Part shown: in pieces, positions 35,457 through 45,289 of the stretch
How positions within the stretch are numbered: position 1 is the first letter of the stretch
Layout: every line of letters begins with the position of its first letter
Source: Rhizobium bangladeshense
Lineage (GTDB): Bacteria > Pseudomonadota > Alphaproteobacteria > Rhizobiales > Rhizobiaceae
Reading direction: 5' to 3'
Assembly: GCF_001662075.1 (NCBI RefSeq)
Contig: NZ_LYPL01000003.1
Coordinates: 406,230-470,229 of the forward strand
DNA length: 64,000 nt
Made by a program: the position numbers and the translations under genes
Notes under the pieces: generated by a model
Database searches by the model: none
What the model was told of the DNA's origin: nothing
The model's input: only the letters and a program-made list of their open reading frames with translations

Positions 35457-37187
35457 TCAGTTCGACTGGCGACGCAGGAATGCCGGGATTTCCAGCTGGT
35501 CGTCTTCCTGCATCATGCGGGCCTGCGGAACCGCACGACCCTGATCGTCGAGATTACCGCGGCGCGGTGCGTAGAGGCTTGCTTCCGGCGACAGCGGACG
35601 GCGCTGCTGCGAAGCGGCAGGAGGTGCGGCGGTCATGTCAGCGGCAACCGCATCGTCGTCGCGGCGCCCCAGCGAATTGGTGATTCGCTTGAGCAGGCCC
35701 ATTGGGCCGCGCTCTTCCTGGCCATGCGCAGAAGCCGCCTGCGTGCGGTGGTCGAGTTCGGCCTGAACGACCGGCGGGAAATCCTCCACCTTCGGCATGC
35801 GGACGGGTTCAGCCGACTGACGGATGACCGGCTCCTGCCGGACCGGCTGCGGCTGGATCGGCTGCTGCTGGATGGGCTGGCTCATCACCGGCTGGCTCAT
35901 CACCGGTGCCGGAGCCTGCTGCTGCACCTGAGGACGCATGGCCGGAGCCTCCGGTGCAGGCGCGAAAATCTTGCTTTGCGGACGGAAGACTTCCTGCTGC
36001 GCAGCAGGCTGCTGAAGCGGTGCGGCGGCACGCGGGGCCGGAATCTCGAGCTCGCGTTCCATCTCGGCTTCGCGGATGGTCTGGGCGATCGGATCAATGG
36101 CCTTTGGTGCCTGCATCACCGGCGCAGGCTGAACTGCGGCCGCTGCCGGAGCAACAGCCGCGGAGGGACGGATAGCGGGCTTGGCAGCCGGCTGGAAGTT
36201 GCGCTCGGCGGCTTCGCTGATCGCCCGGTCGATACCGGTCGCAACGACCGAGACGCGGATGATGCCTTCAAGCGATTCGTCGAAGGTGGCGCCGAGGATG
36301 ATGTTGGCGTCCGGATCGACTTCCTCGCGGATACGCGTTGCAGCTTCGTCGACTTCGAAGAGGGTGAGGTCGCGACCGCCGGTGATGGAGATCAGCAGGC
36401 CCTGAGCGCCCTTCATCGAGGTTTCGTCGAGCAGCGGGTTGGCGATCGCCGCTTCGGCTGCCTGCAGCGCACGGCCGGCGCCGGAGGCTTCGCCGGTGCC
36501 CATCATCGCGCGGCCCATCTCACGCATCACCGAGCGGACGTCGGCGAAGTCGAGGTTGATGAGACCTTCCTTCACCATCAGATCGGTGATGCAGGCAACG
36601 CCCGAATAGAGAACCTGGTCGGCCATGGCGAACGCGTCGGCGAAGGTCGTCTTGTCGTTGGCAATGCGGAAGAGGTTCTGGTTCGGAATGACGATCAGCG
36701 TGTCGACAGACTTCTGCAGTTCCTGGATGCCCATCTCGGCCAGACGCATGCGGCGGCCGCCTTCGAAATGGAACGGCTTGGTGACGACGCCGACCGTCAG
36801 GATGCCCTTGTTGCGGGCGGCCTGCGCGACGACAGGAGCAGCACCCGTGCCGGTGCCGCCGCCCATGCCGGCGGTGACGAAGCACATATGCGTGCCGTTC
36901 AGGTGATCGATGATCTCGTCGATGCACTCTTCGGCGGCCGCGCGGCCGACTTCCGGCTGCGAGCCGGCGCCGAGGCCTTCGGTGACGTTGGCGCCGAGCT
37001 GGATGATGCGCTCGGCCTTCGTCATCGTCAGCGCCTGCGCATCCGTGTTGGCGACGACGAAGTCGACACCCTGGAGGCCGGCGGTGATCATGTTGTTGAC
37101 GGCGTTGCCGCCGCCGCCACCAACGCCGAACACGGTGATGCGCGGCTTCAGCTCGGTGATGTCAGGCTTTTGCAGCTTGATGGTCAT
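35457..37187 (-). CDS. ftsZ: cell division GTPase FtsZ (long-linker form)
   Basis: 576-residue tubulin homologue that forms the Z ring. The GTP-binding signature GGGTGTG is at residues 109-115, [13 protein letters not shown] at about 21-33, and the T7-loop region is present. The conserved core ends near residue 320. A very long linker (about 320-560), rich in Pro, Gln and Ala ([20 protein letters not shown]), leads to the C-terminal FtsA-binding peptide [12 protein letters not shown]. This extended linker is typical of rhizobial FtsZ1; E. coli FtsZ is only 383 residues. The ATG at 37187 matches [20 protein letters not shown]. It is the last gene of ddl-ftsQ-ftsA-ftsZ. Confidence 0.98.
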   Translation of the reverse strand: MTIKLQKPDITELKPRITVFGVGGGGGNAVNNMITAGLQGVDFVVANTDAQALTMTKAERIIQLGANVTEGLGAGSQPEVGRAAAEECIDEIIDHLNGTHMCFVTAGMGGGTGTGAAPVVAQAARNKGILTVGVVTKPFHFEGGRRMRLAEMGIQELQKSVDTLIVIPNQNLFRIANDKTTFADAFAMADQVLYSGVACITDLMVKEGLINLDFADVRSVMREMGRAMMGTGEASGAGRALQAAEAAIANPLLDETSMKGAQGLLISITGGRDLTLFEVDEAATRIREEVDPDANIILGATFDESLEGIIRVSVVATGIDRAISEAAERNFQPAAKPAIRPSAAVAPAAAAVQPAPVMQAPKAIDPIAQTIREAEMERELEIPAPRAAAPLQQPAAQQEVFRPQSKIFAPAPEAPAMRPQVQQQAPAPVMSQPVMSQPIQQQPIQPQPVRQEPVIRQSAEPVRMPKVEDFPPVVQAELDHRTQAASAHGQEERGPMGLLKRITNSLGRRDDDAVAADMTAAPPAASQQRRPLSPEASLYAPRRGNLDDQGRAVPQARMMQEDDQLEIPAFLRRQSN

Positions 37188-37242
37188 GGTACCTGTTCCT
37201 TCTCTCTCTGGCCGCATCGCCACGCCGGCCAATTACTCAATT

Positions 37243-38574
37243 TCAGAAGCTTTCCTTCAACCACTGGCCCATGCGGGCTATGCGGCTGTTATTTCCCCCA
37301 AGCGACATGAGCAGCCCGCTCTGTGACGCATGTGTCTCCATGTCCGCGACCTGCGGATAGATCATCAGGCCGACGGCCGTCGAAAAGGCCGGGCCCTTGG
37401 CGGCCGTCGGCAGCCCCGACACGCCCATCGGGCGGCCGATGCGGACGTTACGGGCAAGAATGCGCCGCGCCACTTCGGCAAGGCCGGTCAACTGGCTCGC
37501 GCCACCCGTCAGCACGACGCGCTTGCCGACGATCGGGCTGAAGCCGGAGCGCTGGATCCGGTCGCGGATCAGTTCCATCGTCTCTTCGATTCGCGCCGAG
37601 ACGATGCGCGAAACCAGCGCCCGCGGCACCTGCGACGGCTGGTCGCGATCATCCTCGCCGATCGGCGGGATCGAGATCAGCTCGCGCTCGTCGGAGGAAT
37701 TCGAAAGCGCCGAGGCATGCACGACCTTCAGCCGTTCCGCATCCTCGATGCGGGTCGAAAGGCCGCGCGCCAGGTCGGTGGTGACGTGATGGCCGCCGAG
37801 GCCGACGGCGTCGGTGTGAACAAGCTTGCCCTCGGCAAAGACCGAGATCGTCGTCGTGCCGCCACCCATGTCGATCGCCGCGCAGCCGAGCTCGACCTCG
37901 TCGTCGACGAGAGCGGCAAGGCCGGATGCATAGGGGGTAGCGACGATGCCCTCGACCGAGAGATGCGCGCGATTGACGCTGAGCTCGAGGTTCTTCAGCG
38001 CCGAGCGCTCCGCGGTGACGACATGCATGTCGACGCCGAGCGCATCGCCATACATCGCCAGCGGATCGCGGATCCCGCGCTCGCCGTCAAGCGAGAAGCC
38101 GGTCGCCAGCGAATGCAGCACCGAACGGTCCTGGCGCAGCGACTGCTGGCAGGCGGCCGAGAGCACCTTCTTCAGATCGTTGAGCTCGACTTCCTGGCCG
38201 CCGAGATCGATGGTAGCGGTGTAAATGTCGCTGCCGAGGCGGCCGGCCGTCAGGTTGACGATCAGGCTCTCGACGGTCAGCCCCGCCATGCGCTCGGCCG
38301 CATCGACGGCGAGCCGGATGACGCCTTCCAGCGCGTCGAGATCGGCGATGACGCCGGTCTTGATGCCGCGGGAGCGCTGATGGCCGATGCCGATGATCTC
38401 GATATTGTGCGTGCGGCCCGGCAGGATCTGGCTTTCCTCGCGCGGCGTCAGCCGGCCGATCATGCAGACGACCTTGGTCGAGCCGATGTCGAGCACCGAA
38501 ACGATATGCGACCGCTTCGACGAAAGCGGCTTCAGGCGCGGCAATCCGAAATGGGATGAACCGAACAAGCTCAT
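37243..38574 (-). CDS. ftsA: cell division protein FtsA
   Basis: 443-residue actin-like ATPase that ties FtsZ to the membrane and recruits later division proteins. Phosphate-1 motif VSVLDIGSTKVVCMIG lies near residues 20-35; the 1C-domain insert region and VELGCAAIDMGGGTTTISVF (phosphate-2) are seen, with RVVLTGGASQLTGL as the adenosine motif. The C-terminal amphipathic membrane-targeting peptide is MGQWLKESF. The ATG at 38574 overlaps the ftsQ stop (ATGA). The same frame remains open upstream opposite ftsQ, but that part has no FtsA-like sequence. Confidence 0.97.
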   Translation of the reverse strand: MSLFGSSHFGLPRLKPLSSKRSHIVSVLDIGSTKVVCMIGRLTPREESQILPGRTHNIEIIGIGHQRSRGIKTGVIADLDALEGVIRLAVDAAERMAGLTVESLIVNLTAGRLGSDIYTATIDLGGQEVELNDLKKVLSAACQQSLRQDRSVLHSLATGFSLDGERGIRDPLAMYGDALGVDMHVVTAERSALKNLELSVNRAHLSVEGIVATPYASGLAALVDDEVELGCAAIDMGGGTTTISVFAEGKLVHTDAVGLGGHHVTTDLARGLSTRIEDAERLKVVHASALSNSSDERELISIPPIGEDDRDQPSQVPRALVSRIVSARIEETMELIRDRIQRSGFSPIVGKRVVLTGGASQLTGLAEVARRILARNVRIGRPMGVSGLPTAAKGPAFSTAVGLMIYPQVADMETHASQSGLLMSLGGNNSRIARMGQWLKESF

Positions 38575-39503
38575 ATATTCTGCCCCGCCTTCTTCAATTC
38601 TTTCGTACGCTCCGTTACTGCCGCCTGCCGGCGAACCGCCGCTTCCGGCGTCAGCTGGATGGCGGTTCTGTCCGGCAATCTCAGATCGACCGCGGCGATG
38701 TCGCGCTCCAGCAGCTGATGCTGCTCGTCGAACTTCGCAAGTGTGGCCAGCGCCTGGTCGATGCCGTCTTCCGGCAGCTTGACGACGACGCCATTGTCCA
38801 TGTGCAGGTCCCAGCGACGGCCCGATATCCAGACATAGGCCTTCACGCGCGCCTTCACGTCGGGCCATTTCGAGAAGGCCTCGTCGAGCGAAGCCGCTGC
38901 CGTTTCCGCATCGCGGCCAACGACGAGCGGCAGCGCCGAAAACTTGTTGTCCCGCAGCGGCGCAATGACGCTGCCGTTCTTTTCGATCAGCGAAAGCTCC
39001 TGCCCGTGCTGCCAGATCGCATAAGCCTGGCGTTCCCTGAGCTTCACCTCGATCGTCTTCGGGTAGATCTTGCGGACCTCGACATTCTCGACCCAGGGAA
39101 GATGGGCGATCTTCCGGCGGGCGGCATCGACGTCGAGCGCGACCAGCGATGTCGTGCCGTCGAGGCCGATCAGCTGCAGGATTTCGATTTCGGAGGTTTC
39201 GGAATTGCCGGAGACCTTGACATCCTCGATCGCAAAGCCCGCCGCCGTCGTCGTCGCCTGAGCGACGGCTTCCGTGTGACCGCCGAGCGACATGCCGTAA
39301 AGCCCCGTCGCGCCTAAGAAAGCCAGCGCTGAAACCGTGCCGGTATGGGCCGGGATATAGATGCGGCCACTGCCGAGGCTGATCAGGAAGCGAGTGACGC
39401 GGCGCAACGGACGCGGCAGGACGAATCGCTCTTCGGCTTCCACGGTCGGAAGCACGGCATGATGGCTGGGGCGCCCTACCTTCTTGACCATCAACGCAAA
39501 CAA
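38571..39503 (-). CDS. ftsQ: cell division protein FtsQ
   Basis: Bitopic divisome protein of about 310 residues that bridges FtsK/FtsA and FtsL/FtsB. A cytoplasmic tail is followed by a membrane helix ([20 protein letters not shown]), then a POTRA domain starting [20 protein letters not shown] and the FtsQ domain ([20 protein letters not shown], then [16 protein letters not shown]). The start is uncertain: ATG at 39524, TTG at 39503 or ATG at 39491. TTG is preferred because GGAGGA lies seven bases upstream and the resulting MFALMVKK resembles the start of rhizobial FtsQ as I recall it. The ddl stop overlaps in all cases. Part of ddl-ftsQ-ftsA-ftsZ. Confidence 0.92.
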   Translation of the reverse strand: MFALMVKKVGRPSHHAVLPTVEAEERFVLPRPLRRVTRFLISLGSGRIYIPAHTGTVSALAFLGATGLYGMSLGGHTEAVAQATTTAAGFAIEDVKVSGNSETSEIEILQLIGLDGTTSLVALDVDAARRKIAHLPWVENVEVRKIYPKTIEVKLRERQAYAIWQHGQELSLIEKNGSVIAPLRDNKFSALPLVVGRDAETAAASLDEAFSKWPDVKARVKAYVWISGRRWDLHMDNGVVVKLPEDGIDQALATLAKFDEQHQLLERDIAAVDLRLPDRTAIQLTPEAAVRRQAAVTERTKELKKAGQNI

Positions 39504-40417
39504 GACGCGTCCTCCACCATCCACCGGAGAAACTCACCAAAGGAATAGCCGGCATGGCCGGCCATTTCGGGCACGAGCGAGGTTGGAGTCATGCCAGGCT
39601 GGGTATTGATCTCCAGCCAGATGATTTCGCCGTCATCGGAGAAACGATCGTCGTAACGAAAGTCGGACCGACTGACGCCGCGACAACCGATTGCCTGATG
39701 CGCCCTTACGGCCAATGTTTGTATTTTTTGGTAAATATTCGGTGAAATTTTCGCCGGGATGACGTGTTTTGAACCGCCCGCGGCATACTTGGAATCGTAA
39801 TCATAGAAATTGTGTCCCTGCGGCACCACCTCGGTGACACCAAGCGCCGTCTCGCCCATGACGCCGCAGGTGAGCTCGCGGCCGTAGACGTAGCGCTCGA
39901 CAAGCACTTCCTCGCCATAGTGCCACTCGGGCGAGCTGACGACCTGCGGTGGATGCGCCTGATCTTCCGCGACGATGACGACGCCGAAGCTCGAGCCCTC
40001 GCGAACCGGCTTCACCACATAGGGCGGCTTCATCGGATGCGTCGAGGGAAAGGCAAAACGGTTGATAACCCGCGATTCGGCAACCGGAATGCCGGCGGCG
40101 GCAGCAACAAGCTTCGCCTTGTCCTTATCCATTGCCAGCGCCGAGGCAAGCACACCCGAATGCGTATAGGGGATTTCGAGATATTCGAGGATGCCCTGGA
40201 TGGTGCCGTCCTCGCCAAAGGGCCCGTGAAGGGCATTGAAGACGACATCAGGCTTCAGCGCCGCGAGCTTTTCGGAAACGTCGCGCGCGACATCGATGCA
40301 CGTCACCTGGAAGCCTTCCGCTTCGAGGGCTGCTGCGCAAGCCTTTCCCGAGGAAAGGCTGACCGGCCGTTCCGAGGAAAATCCGCCCATCAGGACAGCG
40401 ACATGCTTGCGACTCAT
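39491..40417 (-). CDS. ddl: D-alanine--D-alanine ligase
   Basis: 308-residue ATP-grasp enzyme that joins two D-Ala molecules for addition by MurF. Family features are [20 protein letters not shown] at the N-terminus, [53 protein letters not shown], and the C-terminal magnesium/active-site region RSDFRYD followed by [20 protein letters not shown]. The ATG at 40417 with GGGGG upstream matches the family. It starts the downstream half of the dcw cluster, separated from murB by an oppositely oriented gene and a 425-base leader that must carry its own promoter. Its stop overlaps the ftsQ start region. Confidence 0.97.
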   Translation of the reverse strand: MSRKHVAVLMGGFSSERPVSLSSGKACAAALEAEGFQVTCIDVARDVSEKLAALKPDVVFNALHGPFGEDGTIQGILEYLEIPYTHSGVLASALAMDKDKAKLVAAAAGIPVAESRVINRFAFPSTHPMKPPYVVKPVREGSSFGVVIVAEDQAHPPQVVSSPEWHYGEEVLVERYVYGRELTCGVMGETALGVTEVVPQGHNFYDYDSKYAAGGSKHVIPAKISPNIYQKIQTLAVRAHQAIGCRGVSRSDFRYDDRFSDDGEIIWLEINTQPGMTPTSLVPEMAGHAGYSFGEFLRWMVEDASCLR

Positions 40418-40842
40418 CAACACCCCCAAAAATAACTTCCACTTTTGAAATCGACGCTTGCGCGAAGCTGTCTGCGCCGTTTCGGGCCTTTGTCCGATCT
40501 GCATGCATTAGAGCATCATTATGGTTAATGAAGTGTTTACTTTCGTTAACTCCTGCCCCGGAAATTCGCGTTCCTTTACCTTTTGCTCATTTCGCCACCA
40601 TTCCCACGCCGTCCGGGGAGGGACTCGAGCCGAGGAGGAAAATCCTATATTTTCAACAGGATATCGTGTCGCGCTGAATCACGATGGGCTCAGTCAAGGG
40701 AGTGCGATGTCATCGCTCAACGGCGGCCGGCGGCTTGATTGATTAATGCGGAGAGGGGCGATGCGCGATCCGCCCTGCTTTTTTATTGATGCGGATCTGA
40801 CTTCCGGTTAGCGAATGCGCATGGATGAGCAGGGAGAAGATC
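40418..40842. other. 425-base divergent gap between ddl and the epimerase gene
   Basis: Holds the promoter for ddl-ftsQ-ftsA-ftsZ (minus) and that for the epimerase gene (plus). A CtrA-like box at 40525-40540 is the only recognisable signal. Short open frames here lack ribosome sites or family-like sequence. Confidence 0.5.
40525..40540. promoter_or_regulatory. CtrA-like binding site upstream of ddl-ftsQAZ
   Basis: TTAATGAAGTGTTTAC fits the TTAA-N7-TTAAC pattern of the cell-cycle regulator CtrA with a single mismatch. A second partial match, TTCGTTAAC, follows immediately. It lies about 110 bases upstream of ddl. CtrA control of ftsZ-region promoters is known in alphaproteobacteria; use of this site is inferred. 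Confidence 0.4.
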
Positions 40843-41772
40843 ATGCGATGCCTCGTCACCGGCGCTGCCGGCTTCGTCGGTAGTCCACTTGTCGAGCGGC
40901 TGCACGCAGAGAAGATTTGCGATCTTGTGGTCACCACCAGATCCGAAAGGTCTGCCTTTCCTGATGACGTCAGGCATTTTCCGATAGACATAACCGACAG
41001 GACCGACTGGGCGGCGGCGCTTGCAGGCGTCGACGTCGTCCTCCATCTTGCCGCCCGCGTTCACATCATGAACGATCGCGCAGCCGATCCGCTGGCGGAA
41101 TTTCGCCGGACGAACACTGCCGCCACACTCAACCTCGCCGAACAGGCCGCCCGCGCCGGCGTGAAGAGATTCGTCTTCGTCAGCACCATCAAGGTCAATG
41201 GCGAAGACAACGATCGGCCGTTCCGGCATGACGACACGCCGAAGCCGATCGATCCCTACGGCATTTCGAAATTGGAAAGCGAAATCGGCCTGCGTGAAAT
41301 CGCTGCCCGCACCGGCATGGAAATCGTCGTCATCCGCCCACCGCTGGTCTATGGCCCCGGCGCCAGAGGCAACTTCGCTCTTCTCGTCGGGCTCGTCCGC
41401 AAGCGGATACCGCTCCCTTTCGCTTCCCTGAAAAACCGCCGCACATTGGTGGCGGTGCAAAATCTCGTCGATCTGATCATCACCTGCGCGGCGCATCCCG
41501 CCGCCGGCGGCAAGATTTTCCTTGCCGGAGATGGTGAGGACCTGTCGACCCCGGAGCTCATCCGGGGAATTGCCGCGGGGCTCGGCGTCAAGCCGATGCT
41601 GGTCCCCTTCCCCGCCGCATTGCTGCATATGGCGGCGAAGGCTGTCGGGAAAGCGGCCGTCTATCAACGCCTTTGCGGTTCGCTGCAGGTCGACATATCC
41701 GAGGCGCGCAAGGTTCTCGGCTGGACGCCGGTCGTCACGCCACGCCAAGGCCTGAAACTGGCAGTGAAGTAG
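40843..41772 (+). CDS. NAD-dependent sugar-nucleotide epimerase/dehydratase (SDR)
   Basis: 309-residue extended short-chain dehydrogenase. The dinucleotide-binding motif TGAAGFVGSPLVERL lies at residues 6-20, DITDRTDWAAALAGVDVVLH at about 47-66, and the catalytic pair YGISK with the preceding STIKVNGED region is present. RPPLVYGPGARGNF is typical of UDP-glucose 4-epimerase-like enzymes acting on UDP-hexoses for surface polysaccharide. The ATG at 40843 follows GGGAG and is preferred over 40825. It is on the plus strand in the middle of the minus-strand dcw cluster, between murB (convergent, 3-base gap) and ddl (divergent). The exact substrate is not known. Confidence 0.92.
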   Translation: MRCLVTGAAGFVGSPLVERLHAEKICDLVVTTRSERSAFPDDVRHFPIDITDRTDWAAALAGVDVVLHLAARVHIMNDRAADPLAEFRRTNTAATLNLAEQAARAGVKRFVFVSTIKVNGEDNDRPFRHDDTPKPIDPYGISKLESEIGLREIAARTGMEIVVIRPPLVYGPGARGNFALLVGLVRKRIPLPFASLKNRRTLVAVQNLVDLIITCAAHPAAGGKIFLAGDGEDLSTPELIRGIAAGLGVKPMLVPFPAALLHMAAKAVGKAAVYQRLCGSLQVDISEARKVLGWTPVVTPRQGLKLAVK

Positions 41773-41775
41773 CTG

Positions 41776-42750
41776 TTATTCGCTGGTGACGCCCTGGAAC
41801 GGGCGCACTTCGCGGCCGGGCATGAAGACACCGAGGCGCTTGATTTCCCATTCGAGCTTGATGCCATCTTTCTCGAAGACCTCGCGGCGCACTTGCTCGC
41901 CTAGATATTCGAGATCGTAGCCGGTCGCCTGCCCCATATTGATCATGAAGTTGCAGTGAAGCGACGACATCTGCGCGCCGCCGATGACGAGGCCGCGGCA
42001 GCCCGCCTCGTCGATCAGTTTCCAGGCCGAATGGCCGGGCGGGTTCTTGAAGGTCGAGCCGCCGGTCTTCTCGCGCACCGGCTGCACCGTCTCGCGATGA
42101 TTGCGCACGGCGTCCATCTCGGCGCGGATCTGGGCGCGATCCTCTGGATAGCCCTCGAACAGCACCGAGGTGAAGATCAGATCGGCAGGGGCTGCGGAAT
42201 GCCGGTAGGAATAGCCCATCTCGGCATTGGAAAGCACATGCTTGTTGCCCTTGCGGTCGACCGCGTTGACCTCGACCAGCCGCTCGCGCGTCTCGACGCC
42301 GTTGGCGCCGGCATTCATGCGCGCCGCGCCACCGATGGCGCCGGGAATGCCGTAGTAGAAATGGAAGCCGCCGATGCCGTTGTCCATTGCCATCGCCGCC
42401 ACATGCTTGTCCGGGCAGATGGCGCCGGCAAGGATGCGGTTTTCACCGGCCAGCTCGACGAAGCCGAAGCCCTTGGCCGACAGGCGCAGCACGACGCCGG
42501 GGATGCCGCCGTCGCGCACCAGGATATTGGAGCCGACCCCGATCACCGTCAGCGGCACCTCTTCCGGCAGGATCTTCAGGAAGGCGACGAGATCGTCGAC
42601 ATCATGGGGCTGGAACATCAGCTCGGCGAGCCCGCCGGCCCGGAACCAGGTGACGCGATCCATGGGGGCATCCGGCGTGATGCGGCCGCGGATATCCTTT
42701 ACACCGTCTCCGAGAGACGCGAGAAGCTTTTCCCCATTCACCTGTTTCAT
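41776..42750 (-). CDS. murB: UDP-N-acetylenolpyruvoylglucosamine reductase
   Basis: 324-residue FAD enzyme reducing UDP-GlcNAc-enolpyruvate to UDP-MurNAc with NADPH. The FAD-binding part includes [20 protein letters not shown] and [26 protein letters not shown] near residue 180 and the active-site Ser of [20 protein letters not shown] are present. [11 protein letters not shown] ends the typical C-terminus. The shorter type II-like C-terminal layout is normal for alphaproteobacteria. Its ATG overlaps the murC stop (ATGA), and it is the last gene of the upstream dcw block. Confidence 0.96.
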   Translation of the reverse strand: MKQVNGEKLLASLGDGVKDIRGRITPDAPMDRVTWFRAGGLAELMFQPHDVDDLVAFLKILPEEVPLTVIGVGSNILVRDGGIPGVVLRLSAKGFGFVELAGENRILAGAICPDKHVAAMAMDNGIGGFHFYYGIPGAIGGAARMNAGANGVETRERLVEVNAVDRKGNKHVLSNAEMGYSYRHSAAPADLIFTSVLFEGYPEDRAQIRAEMDAVRNHRETVQPVREKTGGSTFKNPPGHSAWKLIDEAGCRGLVIGGAQMSSLHCNFMINMGQATGYDLEYLGEQVRREVFEKDGIKLEWEIKRLGVFMPGREVRPFQGVTSE

Positions 42751-44162
42751 GCGGACTTTCCCGATAGGCCTTCCAGTTGTCTAGGCAGTGCGGCTGCCCA
42801 GGATGTGATGCTCCCAGCCCCCAACAAAACCACGAAATCGCCAGGCTTTGCAACCTCTGCAACCATCTGCGGCAGAAGCTCGGCCGAAGACAGGAAGCGG
42901 GCGTCGCGATGGCCGCCGGATTTGATGCGCGAGACGAGCGAGGTGGAGTCGACGCCTTCGATCGCATCCTCGCCTGCCGCATAGACGGGCGCCAGAAAAA
43001 TGCTGTCGGCATCGTTGAAGCAGGCCGCGAATTCCTCGAACAGGCTTGCGAGACGGCTGTACCGGTGCGGCTGGTGGACGGCGATGATGCGGCCCTTGCA
43101 GGCTTCGCGGGCAGCGCGCAGCACCGCCTTGATCTCGACCGGATGGTGGCCGTAATCGTCGAAGATCTGCACCCCGTTCCATTCGCCCGTCAAGGTGAAG
43201 CGGCGCTTGACGCCGCCGAAGGAGGCAAGCCCCTTGGCGATATCGGCGCTCGATATGCCGAGCCGGTTGGCAACGGCGATCGCCGCCGTCGCATTGGAAA
43301 TATTATGCCGGCCGGGCATCGGCATGACCAGCGCCTTGAGCTCGGTCACCTGGCCGGTGCGGCGGCGGCGGATCTCGACATCGAAGATCGAGCGCGTGCC
43401 GTCGATGCGCACATTCTTGAAGCGCACGTCGGCCTGCGGGTTCTCGCCATAGGTGATGATTTTGCGGTCCTCGATGCGGCCGACCAGCGACTGCACTTCG
43501 GGGTGGTCGAGGCACATGACGCCGAAACCGTAAAACGGCACGTTCTCGACGAACTGCCGGAAGGCGGCGCGCACCGCATCGAAATTGCCGTAATGGTCGA
43601 GATGCTCCGGGTCGATATTGGTGATGACGGCGACATCGGCCGGAAGCTTCAGGAAGGTGCCGTCCGATTCGTCGGCCTCGACCACCATCCACTCGCCCTC
43701 GCCCATCCGGGCATTGGTGCCGTAGGCATTGATGATGCCGCCGTTGATGACGGTCGGGTCGAGCCCGCCGGCTTCGAGAAGAGTCGCCACCAGCGAGGTC
43801 GTCGTCGTCTTGCCGTGGGTGCCGCCGATTGCAATAGCATTGCGGAAGCGCATCAGTTCGGCCAGCATTTCGGCGCGGCGCACCACCGGCAGCAGCTTTT
43901 CACGCGCCGCGATAAGTTCCGGATTGCTCTTCTTGATCGCCGTCGAGACGACGACAACTTCGGCATCGCCGAGATTTTCAGCCCGATGGCCGACGAAGAC
44001 TTCGATGCCCTTGTCGCGCAGGCGCTGGACATTGGCGCTGTCGGCCTGGTCCGATCCCTGTACCTTGTGGCCGAGATTGTGCAGCACCTCGGCGATGCCG
44101 CTCATGCCGATGCCGCCAATGCCGATGAAATGGACGAGACCGATCGCCTTCGGCAGTTTCAT
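42747..44162 (-). CDS. murC: UDP-N-acetylmuramate--L-alanine ligase
   Basis: 471-residue Mur ligase adding L-Ala to UDP-MurNAc with ATP. The N-terminal UDP-binding motif is [20 protein letters not shown] (12-31), the P-loop is [10 protein letters not shown] (114-123), and the central-domain Glu/His region [14 protein letters not shown] and the C-terminal [20 protein letters not shown] motif are all present. The ATG overlaps the murG stop codon and its own stop overlaps murB, both as ATGA, so translation is tightly coupled. Confidence 0.97.
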   Translation of the reverse strand: MKLPKAIGLVHFIGIGGIGMSGIAEVLHNLGHKVQGSDQADSANVQRLRDKGIEVFVGHRAENLGDAEVVVVSTAIKKSNPELIAAREKLLPVVRRAEMLAELMRFRNAIAIGGTHGKTTTTSLVATLLEAGGLDPTVINGGIINAYGTNARMGEGEWMVVEADESDGTFLKLPADVAVITNIDPEHLDHYGNFDAVRAAFRQFVENVPFYGFGVMCLDHPEVQSLVGRIEDRKIITYGENPQADVRFKNVRIDGTRSIFDVEIRRRRTGQVTELKALVMPMPGRHNISNATAAIAVANRLGISSADIAKGLASFGGVKRRFTLTGEWNGVQIFDDYGHHPVEIKAVLRAAREACKGRIIAVHQPHRYSRLASLFEEFAACFNDADSIFLAPVYAAGEDAIEGVDSTSLVSRIKSGGHRDARFLSSAELLPQMVAEVAKPGDFVVLLGAGSITSWAAALPRQLEGLSGKSA

Positions 44163-45283
44163 GCGCGTGTCCTCTTGAATTCTGAGACTGTCTTACCGGC
44201 GGCAATAGCCTCAACCATGTCGGCAAGCAAGTTTGCCGCATCCGGTTTTCCGGCAAGCTTCGCCGCCGCCGCCATGTGCGACAGCTTTTCCGGATCGTTC
44301 ATCACATGACTCAATATAGAAGCGATACGCTCCGGCGAAAGCTCGGACTGAGCAATCACCTTCGCCCCGCCAGTCGCAGCCAGTGCGGCGGCATTCGCCG
44401 CCTGGTCGTGGTCGAGCGCATGTGGATAAGGCACGAGGATGGCCGGGCGTCCGATGACGGAGATTTCCGAAACCGTGGACGCGCCGGAGCGGCAGATCAC
44501 CAGATGCGCATTGGCAAGACGCTCGGCCATATCATTGAAAAACGGCGCGATATCGGCACCCATCTGCAGCTGCGCCACGCAGCCGCGCACCATCTCCATA
44601 TCCTCCGGCCGAACCTGCTGCGTCACCCTGAGTCGCGCCCGCAGCGCGTCGTCGAGAAGACTGATCGCCGTCGGCATGGCCTTGGAGAAATACTGCGCGC
44701 CCTGGCTGCCGCCGAAGACGACGAGATGGAATGGTTCGCCGGGATGAGAGGGCGTATAAGGCTGTTCGGCTGCCGCAAGGATAGCCGGGCGCACGGGATT
44801 GCCGGTCGCAACCGTCTTATCGGAAAAAACATCGCCGCTTTCCGGCAGAAAGCCGCCGGCAATCGCCTTGACGCGCGGCGCCAACGCCTTGTTGGCGCGC
44901 CCCATGACGGCGTTCTGCTCATGCAACATCGAGGCGACACCGAGCCGAGTGGCGGCCAGCAGCGGCGGCACCGTGGGATAGCCGCCGAAACCGACGACGA
45001 TGACGGGCCTCAGCCGCTGGATCAGCTTCTTGGCCGCCCGCATGCCGCTCCACAGCGTCCACAGCGAGCGGGCGACCGCAACCGGATTCTTCGAACCGAT
45101 CGTCGCCGACGGTACGACATGGATCTCCTCAGCCGGGAATTTGCCGGCATAGCGCTCGGCCCGGCTGTCGGTGACGAGATGCACCGCGTAGCCACGCTCC
45201 TTCAGCTTGAAGGCCAGCGCCTCCGCCGGGAAAACATGGCCGCCGGTCCCCCCGGCGGCAAGCAGCACGATGCCTTTGCTCAT
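44159..45283 (-). CDS. murG: undecaprenyldiphospho-muramoylpentapeptide beta-N-acetylglucosaminyltransferase
   Basis: 374-residue GT28 glycosyltransferase, peripheral on the inner face of the membrane, converting lipid I to lipid II. The N-terminal Gly-rich loop [20 protein letters not shown] (7-26), [20 protein letters not shown], the second Gly-rich loop [16 protein letters not shown] and the UDP-GlcNAc site [20 protein letters not shown] are all intact. [19 protein letters not shown] follows. It starts six bases after the ftsW stop and overlaps murC by four bases. Confidence 0.97.
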   Translation of the reverse strand: MSKGIVLLAAGGTGGHVFPAEALAFKLKERGYAVHLVTDSRAERYAGKFPAEEIHVVPSATIGSKNPVAVARSLWTLWSGMRAAKKLIQRLRPVIVVGFGGYPTVPPLLAATRLGVASMLHEQNAVMGRANKALAPRVKAIAGGFLPESGDVFSDKTVATGNPVRPAILAAAEQPYTPSHPGEPFHLVVFGGSQGAQYFSKAMPTAISLLDDALRARLRVTQQVRPEDMEMVRGCVAQLQMGADIAPFFNDMAERLANAHLVICRSGASTVSEISVIGRPAILVPYPHALDHDQAANAAALAATGGAKVIAQSELSPERIASILSHVMNDPEKLSHMAAAAKLAGKPDAANLLADMVEAIAAGKTVSEFKRTRA

Positions 45284-45289
45284 GATCTT

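Noticed and set aside
37243..39555. An open frame that continues upstream of ftsA through the ftsQ region, suggesting a fused protein of about 770 residues
   Set aside because: The upstream part is a shadow of ftsQ in another frame, without family resemblance; FtsA starts at 38574 with the canonical ATGA overlap.
42777..44309. 510-codon plus-strand open frame opposite murC
   Set aside because: Antisense shadow of murC, with a composition typical of reverse-frame translation.
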